Shown: positions 1 through 11,735 of the stretch, piece after piece
Numbering within the stretch: the first letter of the stretch is position 1
How the letters are laid out: the number at the start of each line of letters is the position of its first letter
Assembly: GCA_011800155.1 (NCBI GenBank)
Contig: CM022371.1
Location: 1,860,001 to 1,924,000, forward strand
DNA: 64,000 nt
DNA from: Flammulina velutipes
Lineage: Eukaryota; Basidiomycota; Agaricomycetes; Agaricales; Physalacriaceae
Direction of reading: 5' to 3'
Program-made: the position numbers and the translations under genes
Notes under the pieces: model-generated
What the model was told of the DNA's origin: nothing
The model's input: the letters and a program-made list of their open reading frames with translations, nothing else
Databases searched by the model: none

Positions 1-3000
1 CATTCTTAGATTCGAAGTTAGCTTTGATGTCCTTGGGTGCCTCCGAAAAACTGAGGTCGGCGTTTCTGAACGGGACAACAAGCTCTGGTTGCCAAATAAG
101 TAATGCCTTGTCACCATCGTAGTCACCTATGACCCATAAGTTTTTGTCAATAGCGTATACATGAGTATCCATACCTCCAGAGAGATAATCCGCTGGACGG
201 CGTACACCCTTCACCGAGAAGATGATCACATCGGGGCGCTTACGACCCAGAGTTGGATGACTGACGGCTTTCCACTGTGTGAAAATTATCAGCCAATAGT
301 CCGTCAATCATAGCTCCCTCACCTTTTGGACGTCGGTAGGAAGTTTGCAAGGGTAGCGCGTAAGGAGGACATCCCCAGTGAGGATATCTGTCTTGTAGCC
401 GTCAAGACCAGTGAGATTCCTGCTCGAACTTTGAAAGAATATCTCTCCGGGTTCAAGAATACCATCGTCGTCTGCGAGACTGATATGTTAGCATGACTAA
501 GTCACTAGCCTTGAAAGGAGTGCGGACCTGGAGCAATAAATGCTGTGAGGGACAGTTCAACGGTGATATTGCATTTCCTGATCTGCGTATTCAAAGCGCT
601 TTCAAGTACCTTGAAGAGCTTTTCTCGGAGCACAGGGAGATCTTGTGGTTTGAAGCCTGCGCAAAGAAGATACATAACCTATAAACATAAGATTAGATTT
701 ATGTCATTTAACGCAAGGAGGCTTACCGTTTCTTCCAATGATGATGGTTGTCCGGATACTTCATCGGGCCACCATGCAGCAGAATCATCTTCGGTCTTCA
801 AACCGTCTTCATCTTCTTCGTCGATGCCATCCTCTTTGTCTTTCGCACCGTTCAATCTCGATAACGCAACATTACGTCGATTGGCGCGCGCACGAAGAAC
901 GTTGCCCTGACTGCATACCGTCCTCCACAGCTCAAGCATCGCGTCTGGACCATCCCACACTAGGTATGGCGCGACGAGCTCTTGAAAGTTGGTGTCCATG
1001 AGCGCTGTGAAGGCAGAGAGCGGAACACCATTGTGCGCTAGATTGATGATAACTTCAGGAGACAACCGGGAAGATATGCGAGGGTGGGACACCCGGAGAA
1101 GGTCGATGATGCAGTGCGCCCGAAGGGAGGGATTCCGGTTGATCTTGCGCATCGAAGACCGAAGATAAACTCTCGGTGGAGTGTCTTCCAGATCGTCCCA
1201 TGATGGGCGGCAGAGGAGACCCTCGATGACATTTAGCATGATTCGCAGATCTTCTGTCCACAATCAATCGTACCTTTACGCCATCTATTCGCACTTGAAT
1301 TGCCGTAGGCATCATATCCAGCCCCATATGTTTCTGAATCGCCCTCAACGTAGCTGTGTTGGCAATTCCCGCACCATCTGTCATATCCGAACCCTCCGAG
1401 GACACTGCCAAAGACTAAGACGGTGCTATGTACCTGAGTGTGAAAGGACACTTACCGATGTCGTCGATCCAGAAGATATTGGACGGGTCCAATTCGAGGG
1501 CAGGGACCGAAGTCGAGAGGCCTAGCGCAGATCGCGACGCCCATTTGGCCATAGCCTTTCAACATGAGTGAGTCAATTGAAGGCATAGTTACCATTCCAC
1601 ATACCTGCCCCATATCGAGTCCGATTGGGTTATGCCAGTTTATGAGATCCATCAGGCTTATGCCATCACCATTGGCTGTAATGACCCCGTCCTTGAACGT
1701 CTCGTTGGTCATGAACATAAAGACAGTCCGGTCCTTCTCATAGAAGGCCCGAAAGACGCGACCATTGAGAATAAACGGTTTCTTGAAGAGCGCTGGATCC
1801 GTCTTGCTATATGGTTTATCGACTACTTTGACACGCAGGAGACGCTTGCTGCCGAACTGACGTGCGAAACGATTTGAGGGACCTAGTTCTGCTTTTTCGA
1901 GCTCGATCCTGTGCTTGGGGTTCAAGCCGTTGCGATCGTACTCGATGTGACATTTGGCGTGATAGTGCACTTTGCCTCCATACCAGGTGGGGTCATCTTG
2001 GAAAAATCCAAGACCAGCATCGGGGTCTATGCCCAACCGCTCGTCTTCGAGGTCCTGCTCTTCCCAGGGCAGCTACGTTTCAGGTCAAAAAGAGACAACG
2101 ACACCAAAGGTTTCGCGTACCGTGGCATCTTGTTCTGCCCTCATCAGTCGGCGCAAATGTTCTTTAAAGGAGTCTGCACATAAATCAGAGAACAGCAGGG
2201 TTTCAAGGTCGATAGAAACATACTATCTTCCGCACTTGAGTCTCCCTTGGTGAGCATCCTTTCGGCCAGTAACGAAATCGCCAGTCTGTTAGACTTTCCT
2301 CCGAGTTCCCGAATGAGGTCAGTCGTCACTTGGGGTATATCGATTGACTTGTTGCTGAGTAAACGAGCTAATTCGTACTGTGCACCATGTGCAAGCTCTT
2401 TGGTGTTGTATAGTATTTGTAGACGTTCATGGTGAAACTACGACGCCAACGGTCAACTGGTTGTATAAATAGAGAAGTGGTGGACGTACGATCACAATAT
2501 GTGGCGAAGTGGGTTGGCAATTGGTAGGAATTGGTTTGTCGATGAATACATCTTCCAAGTCAAAGTCGTCCACAGAATCGGACGATAGCCTCGGCTTCTT
2601 GTGCGAAGCTGAAGGTTCGGTGCGAGAACGTTTCCCGAGAAGCGAACTGGACTGGGATGCACCGTTTCCTGAAATAATATTGTTAGCCTACGGCTAAATG
2701 CACGGAGGAAACATACCTTGTGGATCATCCTCGTCTGGCGCAGACGTGTAGCCTGCGATAATGTCATCTATTCCATCGGAGAACTCGGACGTTCCCTTTG
2801 GAAAAGGTTAGGTTAGCGACTTACGCGGAAGAAATGCTAATGTTTACCGTCGAAGTTACTGAAGCAGTAGATTGGTTGGCATGCAGGGTCCAGCCGATAG
2901 TGTTATTTCCAATTTCGAGGACATCGTCTGGATCAGAGTCAGGTTCTATAGGGGGTAAATACAACGTGAGCTCTGATAGGATTGGGAAAGGCAGCATACC

Positions 3001-3033
3001 TTGAGTGAGATCTATACAGTTATCCGAATCCAT
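1..3033 (-). CDS. RNA-dependent RNA polymerase (cellular RdRP), 3' end cut by window
   Basis: Eukaryotic cellular RdRP of the QDE-1/RDR family (RNA silencing; makes double-stranded RNA from aberrant single-stranded RNA). The minus-strand exons read in order: an acidic N-terminus starting MDSDNCIDLTQ (ATG at 3033), a region with RVFRAFYEKD and MDLINWHNPIGLD, then MTDGAGIAN, and near the left edge GDYDGDK, which is the family's catalytic DxDGD metal-binding motif (bases 124-110). The frame is broken by several short introns; for example the first exon ends at a GTATGC donor just after DLTQ. The C-terminus lies beyond base 1, so total length is unknown. All recognisable motifs seen are intact, so I see no sign of a pseudogene. 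It is divergent from the eL6 gene over a 265-bp gap. Family call is strong; which RdRP paralogue it is cannot be said. Confidence 0.9.
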
Positions 3034-3298
3034 ATTTACAGTCGCGTAGTCAGACCTTGTTGGTTGAACTTGGTTGAGTTTGTACGCGAAGGAAACGTGA
3101 TACGCGTGACGCGCGCTGTCACAACAATGCCGCTGACATAATCTCGGAATTTGCCGTAAAACTATGCAGTCGCAAGCCACAGTCCAACTTTGGAAGTTGT
3201 CCAAAATCATTATCGGCATCGGCCTCAACGACTTCAAGACAGGCAAGTCGTCGTCGTGCTCGCCGTCCCCGACGCATTGCTCATCGTTGATCTTCTAG
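3034..3298. promoter_or_regulatory. Divergent promoter region, RdRP / eL6
   Basis: 265 bp between the two start codons must hold both promoters and both 5' leaders. It pairs a highly expressed ribosomal-protein gene with a silencing-pathway gene. The part next to eL6 is CG/CT-rich. I see no clear TATA box. This is inference from spacing. Confidence 0.45.
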
Positions 3299-4066
3299 AT
3301 GGCCAGAAGCAAAGAAATCGCTCCCCACGTCGGCCGTCTCTCCCGCTCAAAACTCTCGGCCAAGCGGGGCCTCTTCAAGGGACCCAAAAAATCCGAAAAG
3401 CCTGCTGCTGAGGCCAAGCTAGAGACCATCGAGAAGCCTGTTGGTGGCGACAAGAATGGCAGCAAGCGTGTCATCCCCACAGCCAAAGCACCCAGATTCT
3501 ACCCAGCAGACGATGTGCGCGTCCCCAAGAAGAGCCGTAAATCCCCCAAACCCACACACATTCGCTCTTCCATAACTCCCGGCACCGTCCTAATCCTCCT
3601 TGCTGGTCGTTTCCGAGGGAAGAGGGTTGTCTTCCTGAAGGCGTTGGAGAGCGGTCTGCTACTTGTCACTGGCCCTTTCAAAGTTAACGGTGTGCCTCTT
3701 CGCCGGGTGAACCAGGCCTACGTTATCGCCACCTCCACGAAGGTCGACATCTCAGCGCTTACGGTGCGTTTATCATTTGTTTTTGGTACAATTGGTGTTT
3801 AACAAGATCTATAGCTGGACGCCAAATTCAACGACTCGTATTTCACAAAGACCGTCGCCAAGAAGTCATCATCCGCTGAGGCCGAGTTCTTTGAGGATGG
3901 CAAGCCCAAGGCCAAGGAGGCTCTTCCCGAGTCCAAGGTGGCCGACCAGAAGGCTGTCGATGAGGCTGTTGTTGCCGCTGTGAAGAAGTCGGAGAATGTT
4001 GCAAAGTATCTGTCGGCGTCGTGGGGTCTCTCCAAGGGCCAGTTCCCTCACCAGATGGTATTCTAA
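3299..4066 (+). CDS. RPL6: 60S ribosomal protein eL6
   Basis: Component of the large cytosolic ribosomal subunit. Two exons, 3299-3763 and 3815-4066, joined over a 51-nt GT..AG intron, give 238 aa. The N-terminal part is lysine-rich and basic ([20 protein letters not shown]). The conserved eL6 core follows: [20 protein letters not shown], then VVFLK and [20 protein letters not shown]. The acidic/lysine C-terminus ends GQFPHQMVF. The intron falls after ISALT and the next exon begins LDAKFND. The start is the first ATG of the frame and gives the usual N-terminus. The length suits a fungal eL6. No defects seen. Confidence 0.95.
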
Positions 4067-4218
4067 ATGCAGAGATGTAGGATTTGTGGCGTGGGGCAGG
4101 CACTATGACTTTTATGCTATGTTTTATTGTACCGTGAACCATGAGCTTCAAAAGTCTCGACTGCGTGAAAGTAAGAACACCACCACGTGCCAGAAAATGA
4201 AGTTGCGACTCGACTTCC

Positions 4219-5302
4219 ATGTTGGTCCTTCGCTCCGTCCGTCGTCTGCCACGCCCGACCGTGCAGCGACGCGGCTACCTCACAGATAGCTTTCTCGACC
4301 TTGCTACTGCTCTGCCTTACCCTGCATCATGGCCAGCGTACTCGTCCACTATCATACTCGTAACTATCCTCGGTCGCTTTGGTATTCTGCCAGTCACAAT
4401 ATGGGTATGTGCCTCTGAACGCCCAGACCGACATCTCACAGACCGACTAGGCAAATAGACGGATGATACGCTACCAGACCAAAGTCATTCCTGAAGTAAA
4501 GGCGATGATTCCACAAATACAGCACGAAGAGCTCTCCAAGATGAAGGCAGAGAAGTTTCCTGGCGACAAGCCAGTCTGGGTAAAGGAAATCTCCAAGCGC
4601 ACCCGATCCATAGCAAGTCCTCAAATCACTCAATGGACGACACGCTGACACCTGGCTTAGGTAGAAACGCGTCGAAAAGAGCTCGCTGCACGACATAAAT
4701 GCAGAAAACTGCCTACTCTCATCGTGCCTGCGGTCACTCAACTATCCTTGTTCATCCCCTCCTCATACTTCTTCGCTTCACTCGCAACAAACCCGTTCTC
4801 TCCATTTGAAGCAGAGTCTTTTATGTCGTTGGCCTCTCTCTCTCATCCGGACGAAACACTTTTCCTTCCCATCGCCGTCGGCTTGTTCACGTTTGCGAAT
4901 GCTGAAGCAAGCACCTGGTTTATGAGTGCCAACGACCGGCAGGCGCTCGCTGTGCAGCGAGCAAAGCGAGTAGAGGACGCTAAAAACGGGGTAAGGACGT
5001 TCGTACCAGCCGACGTTACAACCAACGCACTTCGGATTGTGTCTGTCGCCAGAATCGTCTTTGCAAGCCAAGCTCCTGGAGTAAGCGATTCCTTGGGTAG
5101 CATTTTGTATACTTACGCCCCCTTTCAGGCCGTCGTGCTCTACTGGACAGTTTCTTCGATATTTGGCCTTCTCCAGACCTGGGGAATGGAGTTCACAAGA
5201 CGGAAAGCTCTCGATTCCTTACCACAATCAGTACCGCCTCTGGTGAATGCAAAGGACAAGGTCTTGCCGGCGCCAGTCCGTAGCCGTAATAAACCAAAAT
5301 AA
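4219..5302 (+). CDS. COX18: Mitochondrial inner-membrane insertase COX18 (OXA1/YidC family)
   Basis: Predicted to insert the C-terminal domain of cytochrome c oxidase subunit 2 into the mitochondrial inner membrane. The N-terminus (MLVLRSVRRLPRPTVQRRGY) looks like a mitochondrial presequence. It is followed by YPASWPAYSSTIILVTILGR, the first Oxa1-type membrane segment, then a basic matrix loop (KAMIPQIQHEELSKMKAEKF), hydrophobic segments around TLIVPAVTQLSLFIPSSYFF and VVLYWTVSSIFGLLQTW, and a short basic tail ending NKPK. Short introns interrupt at about 4405, 4612 and 5081. I prefer COX18 over OXA1 because of the short protein, the PYPASWP start of the core and the lack of a long C-terminal ribosome-binding coiled coil. 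The 3' end faces the next gene 144 bp away. Confidence 0.8.
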
Positions 5303-5446
5303 AGGTTAGTCCATGGTCTTACTATCTCGAATGACTTTACCAGTGGTTGGAGGAACCTGCAGTCATTGACTGTTGGGTTCCATTGACGGTCTCTTGATCT
5401 AATATGACTTTATCATCCTGCTTAAATTCATTGATCTGACACATTT

Positions 5447-6077
5447 TTAGTGTATAGAAAGTCCCAGAATCCAGCCCTCTTCGAATTTGATACCTGCCCT
5501 CTCCAGTTTGAGATTCTCCCTCATGGTGGGCCAGTATTGGTTCAGCTCTGTCAACATTGGAGCGTAAACAACATCTTTGGAAAACTCCTTGATAACGGAG
5601 CATGTAGAGGCGTCTGTAACGAGGTCAGCAGAAGAACAAGTCGACGAGAATGCACATAGCGCATGTACAATTATCATAGCCCCAAATCTCGTGAGTGTTC
5701 TTCTGAATCTGTTCCTCTTCTTCAGGAAGGATCCATTCAATAGAGACTTTATCCAAGACCTCGTCGGATACGTGGGTGTTGCACCGGAAGAGATCAGTCT
5801 CCTCAATGCATTCTGTGAGGGCTGCTTGCAAGTCTTCTATATTAACGCTCTCCTTTCGTTTCTTACGCTGAGCATCGATTGATTAGCGTGCATTCAGAGG
5901 GAAGTATGGGCCACTTACTGGTGGCCCCTTTACTTTCTCTTCGTTTGCTTTATCTTTTTGCTCCTCCAAGTTGGGGACTTCGTCAGAGTCCGCTTCTAAT
6001 GCCTTGAGCCACTTGACACATTGATCTGCCTCGACGACAATGCCCCATACGAGAGACGCTTCTGACAATTTTCCCAT
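5447..6077 (-). CDS. Conserved-looking hypothetical protein, 174 aa
   Basis: Not recognised. Three exons (6077-5919, 5867-5669, 5613-5447) with normal GT..AG introns of 51 and 55 nt keep one open frame of 174 aa. The start is MGKLSEASLVWGIVVEADQC. A charged Glu/Lys stretch follows, then a basic patch RKKRKES, then an acidic segment (LPEEEEQI). The C-terminal half (DNYASTCSVIKEFSKDV, then MLTELNQYWPTMREN) ends WILGLSIH. No signal peptide or membrane segment. The clean phase-compatible splice sites make a real gene likely. It is divergent from the AP-1 sigma gene over 194 bp. Confidence 0.6.
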
Positions 6078-6271
6078 GGTGGTTTCAAGTCAGTGTGCGA
6101 GGCGATCGAAAGCAATTGCAATTGTCTCGGAACCGTCCAGTCAGTGATTAGGCGTGGATACTACTTGCAAGTGTTTATGAACTATGTTACCTACTAGTAT
6201 GTACTATTTTGCGCCATCAAACGCGTGGTATTCGTTAAAACGTTAATGAGTCGCGTTGTGATACAACCATC
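6078..6271. promoter_or_regulatory. Divergent promoter, unknown gene / AP-1 sigma
   Basis: 194 bp between two start codons on opposite strands. No strong core motif was recognised. The call rests on position alone. Confidence 0.35.
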
Positions 6272-7108
6272 ATGATCACTTACATCCTCCTCGTTTCTCG
6301 TCAAGGTTTGCTCGCCCGCCTTCAGCATTCTCAAGATCTTATCTTGCCTTAGGAAAAGTGAGACTCGCCAAATGGTTTAGCACGCTACCGCCAAAGTCCA
6401 AGGCCAAGATAGTCAAGGATGTTACCCAACTGGTGTTGGCTCGACGCACCAGGATGTGCAACTTTCTGGAATACAAAGGCCAGCGATACGTACTATCCCT
6501 CGCTTCCAACTGACCAGTGCACAGACACCAAGGTTGTATACCGGCGATACGCCTCTCTGTTCTTCGTCTGCGGAATCGGGGCGAACGACAATGAGCTCGT
6601 GACTCTGGAAGTCATTCATCGTTTCGTTGAGGTCCTCGATAGATATTTCGGAAATGTACGTCTTTCGTTTCTCGTCCTTCACCTACACTCACGCGACTGT
6701 CGTAGGTATGCGAGTTGGACTTGTAAACAATTTCCCGTTGACGAAGGCTATCCTGGCTGACATCTTGCATCGTTAGAATCTTCAACTTCCAGAAGGCTTA
6801 CGCCGTATGTTCTGCGCGTGTCCGGGAAAGATAAGCTGATCATCGGTTACAGATCCTCGACGAACTAATTATTGCTGGTGAATTGCAAGAATCCTCGAAG
6901 AAGGCGGTCCTCCGCGTCGTAAGCCTCAATCAGACTCCTTATACAAGATAGGCTGATGTTTGGATTTAGGTGACACAATCCGATAACGTCGAAGAGCAAG
7001 AAAACTCGGAAGACACCATGGCTCGCCTGGGATCAAGAACTGGTCAGCATTCTTCTACATCACCCCCAACTGCATTTGAACATCCTATAAGCTCCCATGA
7101 TTCGGTAG
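6272..7108 (+). CDS. APS1: AP-1 clathrin adaptor complex, small subunit sigma
   Basis: Small subunit of the AP-1 adaptor that sorts cargo between the trans-Golgi and endosomes. The spliced product starts [20 protein letters not shown] and continues [80 protein letters not shown] and [20 protein letters not shown], an almost textbook sigma-1 chain. There are at least six short introns (first 6306-6352). The ending is uncertain: with an intron closing at 7091 the protein ends SRTAPMIR at the TAG 7106-7108. Without it, the frame stays open to 7332 through a TCG repeat, which I think is untranslated. The start matches the family's usual first residues. Confidence 0.88.
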
Positions 7109-7747
7109 TCTGTCGTGTTCGGCTTAGTCCCTTCACTCTAAGGAACCAGCATTCGACTGCCTACTTACTGATGCAGGAATATCTAAATGTTCGACTGACG
7201 GTTGACGAATCCACTCCTGACGTTCTTTTATCCTCAAGAAACGCGTTCGTCGTCGTCGTCGTCGTGTGTTTCTGTTGGCTGTGTTCCCAATCTATCATCG
7301 CCTCAATATCACCAAGGACGTCGATCCTATAGATCCAAAATATTTCTGCCTTAGGAAAGTGTCAGCTCCAGGATACCTTCAACCGTATATGGCAGAATTT
7401 GGGAGTATATACTGTACTGGTGACAACGAACAATGCCACAGTACCTGTGTACGCGGCCCGCCTAAACCGGTGCGTGCACAGTTTTGAACTCGTTCAACAT
7501 TGAGCAGCCTATGTGACGACTACGGACGCTGGGCGGCTCTTACGCTTGCGAACCGCATCGTTGCTGGGTCTGCTCTGTCTGTATCGCAGTAGCTGGTTGA
7601 GACTTTAAATAGGTTGCAGTGCCCCGCCAAGTATGGGTCGCGTGGTTGTGATCGCCAAGTGCGACCGACGTCATGGCATTTATTGTACCTCACCATCGTG
7701 CCAGCGTGCTCACTCCTACACTCCTTACACTCCTACCACTATGAACT
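7109..7747. other. Intergenic region between AP-1 sigma and CSC1-like gene
   Basis: About 640 bp holding the AP-1 sigma 3' region and the promoter of the channel gene. It contains a (TCG)6 microsatellite and a TTTAAATA stretch near 7605. A 73-codon open frame at 7266-7487 has no recognisable features. I see no RNA gene or mobile element. Confidence 0.5.
7247..7264 (+). repeat. (TCG)6 microsatellite
   Basis: Six perfect TCG units. If the AP-1 sigma frame were extended this far it would encode a run of valines, which argues that the stretch is not coding. Confidence 0.8.
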
Positions 7748-10700
7748 ATGTCTGTCACTCCTGACCAATTCAGCAAGAACAACACAACAAAGACCTTCGT
7801 TACCGCGCTGGTCGCAAACGGTGGTCTTTTGCTAGTCGAAGTCGGCGCATTCCTCATCTTGAAACAAAAGTTGGGCAGGATATACAGTCCGAGGACATAC
7901 TTACCACCTCCATCGTGCGTCGCCTGCATTTATGCACGTTGTCAACAATACTAATCGTCGGAACGACAGTAAACGCGCCGACGAACTACCCAAAGGATTA
8001 TGGAGGTGGCTGCCTACGCTGCTCCTGTCGCCAGCCGAGGATATCGTGCGTCCAATGTTTCTGCATGAGACTTCCCTTAACCGTTCATTAGATACACAAG
8101 AATGGACTAGACGCGTACGCCTCCTCCGTCAACCTGACATTCCGCTGACCGGCTGTCCAGATATATGTTCCTACGGTTTATCAAGATGCTCATATGGATC
8201 TTCTTCGTCTTCACAATAGTCACGTTCGCAATCATCGTCCCCGTCGATGTCGCAGGTGTCAAATCTGACTTTACAGGCTTGGATCGTCTGAGCTGGACCA
8301 AGTAAGCTCAATCTCCATCTTTTCCGGGTATCATGCTCATTCACGATTCAGCATAGTGGAAGTCCGTGACCAGAAGCGATATGCCGCTCACATCGTAGTG
8401 GTTTATATTTTGACATGTATGTCCTCCTCCTTTCGTCCAGGACCAACGTCTCAAACCTATCAGTCTTCGTCTTCTGGGCCATCCGACGCGAAATGCTTCA
8501 TTTTGTCCACATGCGCCAGAAATTCCTTATCAGCAAGGAGCACTCCCGTCTAGCCCAATCCCGTACTGTCCTCCTTACCTCTGTTCCCGATGAACTGGCC
8601 AACGACCACGACATGCGCCAGTTCGCCAGCTTCATACCTGGCGGAGTGGACAAGGTTTGGTTCTATCGAGATACTAAGGCTCTCAACGAGCTCTTTGAGG
8701 AGCGCGTGGATGCCTGCAGCAAACTAGAGGCTGCCAATGCTACCATCCTACGTGATGCTACCAAGGCGTGGCGTAAGAGGGAGAAGGCCCACAAGAAGAC
8801 CCTTAAGAAGCAGAAGGATGAAGAAAAGTCGGAGCAGACAGAACTAATCCTTAGCCCGGCGTCACACGAATTTTTGAACGACCTCGTCCCATTGAAGAAA
8901 CGCCCAAGACATCGCACTGGCTTCTGGGGCCTGTGGGGAACGAAAGTGGATACCATCAACTGGTGCAAGGAAGAAATTGCACGCTTGAACATTGCTATCG
9001 ACGAAGAACGGAAGAAAAGTGAAGGGAAGTTCCTTGGAAGCGCGTTCATACGTTGCAATCTGCAAATGGGTGCCCACGTCCTCGCCCAATGCGTCAGCTA
9101 CCACGAGGTAGGCATCTTTTAGAACTTGGATCTATCATGAAAACTGATCCGTTTATATCTAGCCTTTAACAATGTATGACAAATGGATGGAGGCACATCC
9201 CAAAGATATCGTATGGCGGAACCTCGACGATGGAGCCCTCGAAGTCCGTTCGCGCTATATCACCTCATGGATTGCAACCGTTGGCCTTATAATTGGATGG
9301 GCGTTTCCCGCCACCTTCATTGGAACACTCAGTAATCTGGACGATCTGTGTCTCAAAGTGGTGTGAGTAGTGAATCGTTGCTTGCTCGCCGTAGAATAAA
9401 TACTCAGAGAGTCAATTTCTATAGGTGGTTACGTTGGGTTTGTACTGGTCAGTGACGGTACCTCTTTTTCACGTATTCATGCTAATGTCGCCGTTACCAG
9501 CACCCGACCCAGTACCGTCCATCATTCAGGGTGTCCTGCCTCCGACTCTTTTGGCCATACTGTTTGCCTTTCTTCCCTTCATTCTTCGAGGTATGTTTAT
9601 CTTGACTTACGTGAATCTCTACTGAACGAGCTGAAGGGCTTGCCTGGTACGAATGTATCCCTCGATACTCGTTAATCTCCGTCAGCGTTTACCGTCGATT
9701 CTTCCTCTTCTTGCTCATGTTAGTCTCATTTCCATTTCTTGTTGGTATCTACTGACACTATCTAGACATGGTTTCCTCATTGTGACTTTGAGTTCTGGTA
9801 TAACGAAAGGTGAGGTCGTTCATCTAGGATTGAACAAGCTTTGACACTTCATTCAGCAATCCAAGATGTAAGAAATCAGACCTAGCGGTACAATATCTAA
9901 TGCTGGCATAGATCATCGAGCAACCGACGCAGACCGTACAAAAGCTGGCGCAGCAGCTTCCCGGCGCCTCGATTTTCTTCTTGACATACATGTGTAAGTC
10001 ACTGATCTTGTTGGCGTAACTGGAGATCTCAATATTATTGCAGCAACACAGGGTCTCGCAGCTGCTGGAGGTGCTTTGGCTCAACTGGTTCCTATTGTCC
10101 TTCATTTCATCAGCAAGTGGTTCCTTGGTCGAACACCACGTCAAGCATACTCTGTCACTTTCATGATGCCTGCAGTAAGTCTTGAACGTACTCTGACCAT
10201 TATTTTCTCATCGTACCCAGGCTGATTTTGGTATTATTCTACCACGTTTATCTCTGCTGGCGACCATTGGTTTCGCGTACAGTGTTTTGAGTCCTCTTAT
10301 CAACGTTATGGCTCTTATTAGTGAGCTGCCTCGTCAGTTCGAAGCACACATGTTAATACTTTTACCAGGCTTTTGCATGTTCTTCCTGGCATTCAAATTC
10401 CGTGAGCCTTTTTCTAGAACGTGATACTGTTCGTGCTGAAAGCTATGGTAGTATGCACGCAGGTCTTCGACCAGCCGGACGAAAGTGAGACTGGTGGGTT
10501 ATACTTCCCAATGGCTATATCAAATCTATGTAAGTGGCTGTCATCTAACTTCCCATATCCTGGCGGTGCTGACCTCAAGCAGTTGTGGGCCTATATATCG
10601 AGCATCTATGTCTTGCTTGCTTGTTCTTCTTGAAATCGTCTATCGAACCTGTCCGGGTTTCCTCGATTATCGAGGGTGTGTTCATGATTGTCCTCATGGC

Positions 10701-11641
10701 CATCACTGCGATATTCCAATCATACATCAAGAATAGTTTCAATCGTGAGTGCTCATTTATAGCAACCACAACGGTTCTCAAAGCCGTTTGCAGCCATCAC
10801 GAAATTCCTGCCCATGTCTCTGGCGACAAAGAAGATGGCGAATCGATATGAGAGACGAAGAATGCTACGCAAACAAGAGAAAATGGACAAGGCCGCCGAG
10901 GTAGATGAAGATATGGATCTTTTCAGTCGAAACCGTTTGTGTTCTTTTCACCATTTCGTCGCGAATGCTGAGCATTCATCAGAGGTGAAACGCTTAAGGA
11001 AGCGACTGAATATTATACCCAAGAAGATGGACAAGACGCTGGATAATTTAAAGGTAAAATTCGTGCCACCGCGCAAGAGTGACGATCAGGTCTCTCTGAA
11101 ACGAGAGTGGAGGGCACGAGAGGGAGAGGAATATCCAATGACGCCTATTGGAACCAAAAAGAGTGGCGAGACGAATCGTTCTGAATTCGTAGATGACGCA
11201 TCTGCAGCTGCAGCATACATATCCGCCGGAAATGCTGGACCAGGTGTCGACGAGCTTTCCCGACAGCCCTCGAACGCTTCGAACGCTTCAAAGAAATCGA
11301 ACCAAACGACTTCATCCCATGGATCTCGTGGCTCAGTTGATAGTGACCGGCCAGTAATTGCTCCTGCAGCAGCAGCAGCAGTCGATCTTTCTGACGATGA
11401 GGGCGACGACGAAGAAGCAGAATTCGACGAGCACGCGTTTGATCATCCGTCGACATATGTGGAACAGCCGTGGATTTGGATACCGCGGGATGTGCTGGGA
11501 CTGAGTGAAATGCTGGTGAATGATCTGAAGGATGTGGGTGTTGATGCGAGCGATATTGGGGCAAGCATGGACGGCAAGGGTGTTGTCGAAGTTACGCGGA
11601 ATCCTCCTGACGAGGCCTGGGAAGGCGGGCATGATACCTGA
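7748..11641 (+). CDS. CSC1/TMEM63-type osmosensitive calcium-permeable cation channel
   Basis: Multi-pass membrane protein of the OSCA/CSC1/TMEM63 family (mechanically or osmotically gated cation channel; plasma membrane or vacuole). The N-terminal unit has a membrane segment (GGLLLVEVGAFLILKQKLGR), the family's RIYSPRTYLPP stretch, and a second unit around FIKMLIWIFFVFTIVTFAII. The large cytosolic domain runs from LLTSVPDELANDH through a Lys/Glu-rich coil to VDTINWCKEEIARLNIAIDE. The DUF221 channel core spans about 9100-10800 (for example ITSWIATVGLIIGWAFPATF and FGIILPRLSLLATIGFAYSV). The tail is hydrophilic, with acidic and Ser/Ala-rich parts. There are more than ten short introns. The last exon, 10814-11641, is long and ends WEGGHDT. 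The paralogue cannot be told. Confidence 0.88.
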
Positions 11642-11735
11642 TATACCATAGGATCTAAACAATATACACGCTGTATCTACAAGTAATAAATTCCGATCAT
11701 CACGTGTTATTTCGTCTTTGACCTCACGCCAAATA

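Noticed and set aside
7266..7487. Possible small gene of 73 codons between AP-1 sigma and the channel gene
   Set aside because: Starts in a TCG repeat, no recognisable features and no supporting splice context.
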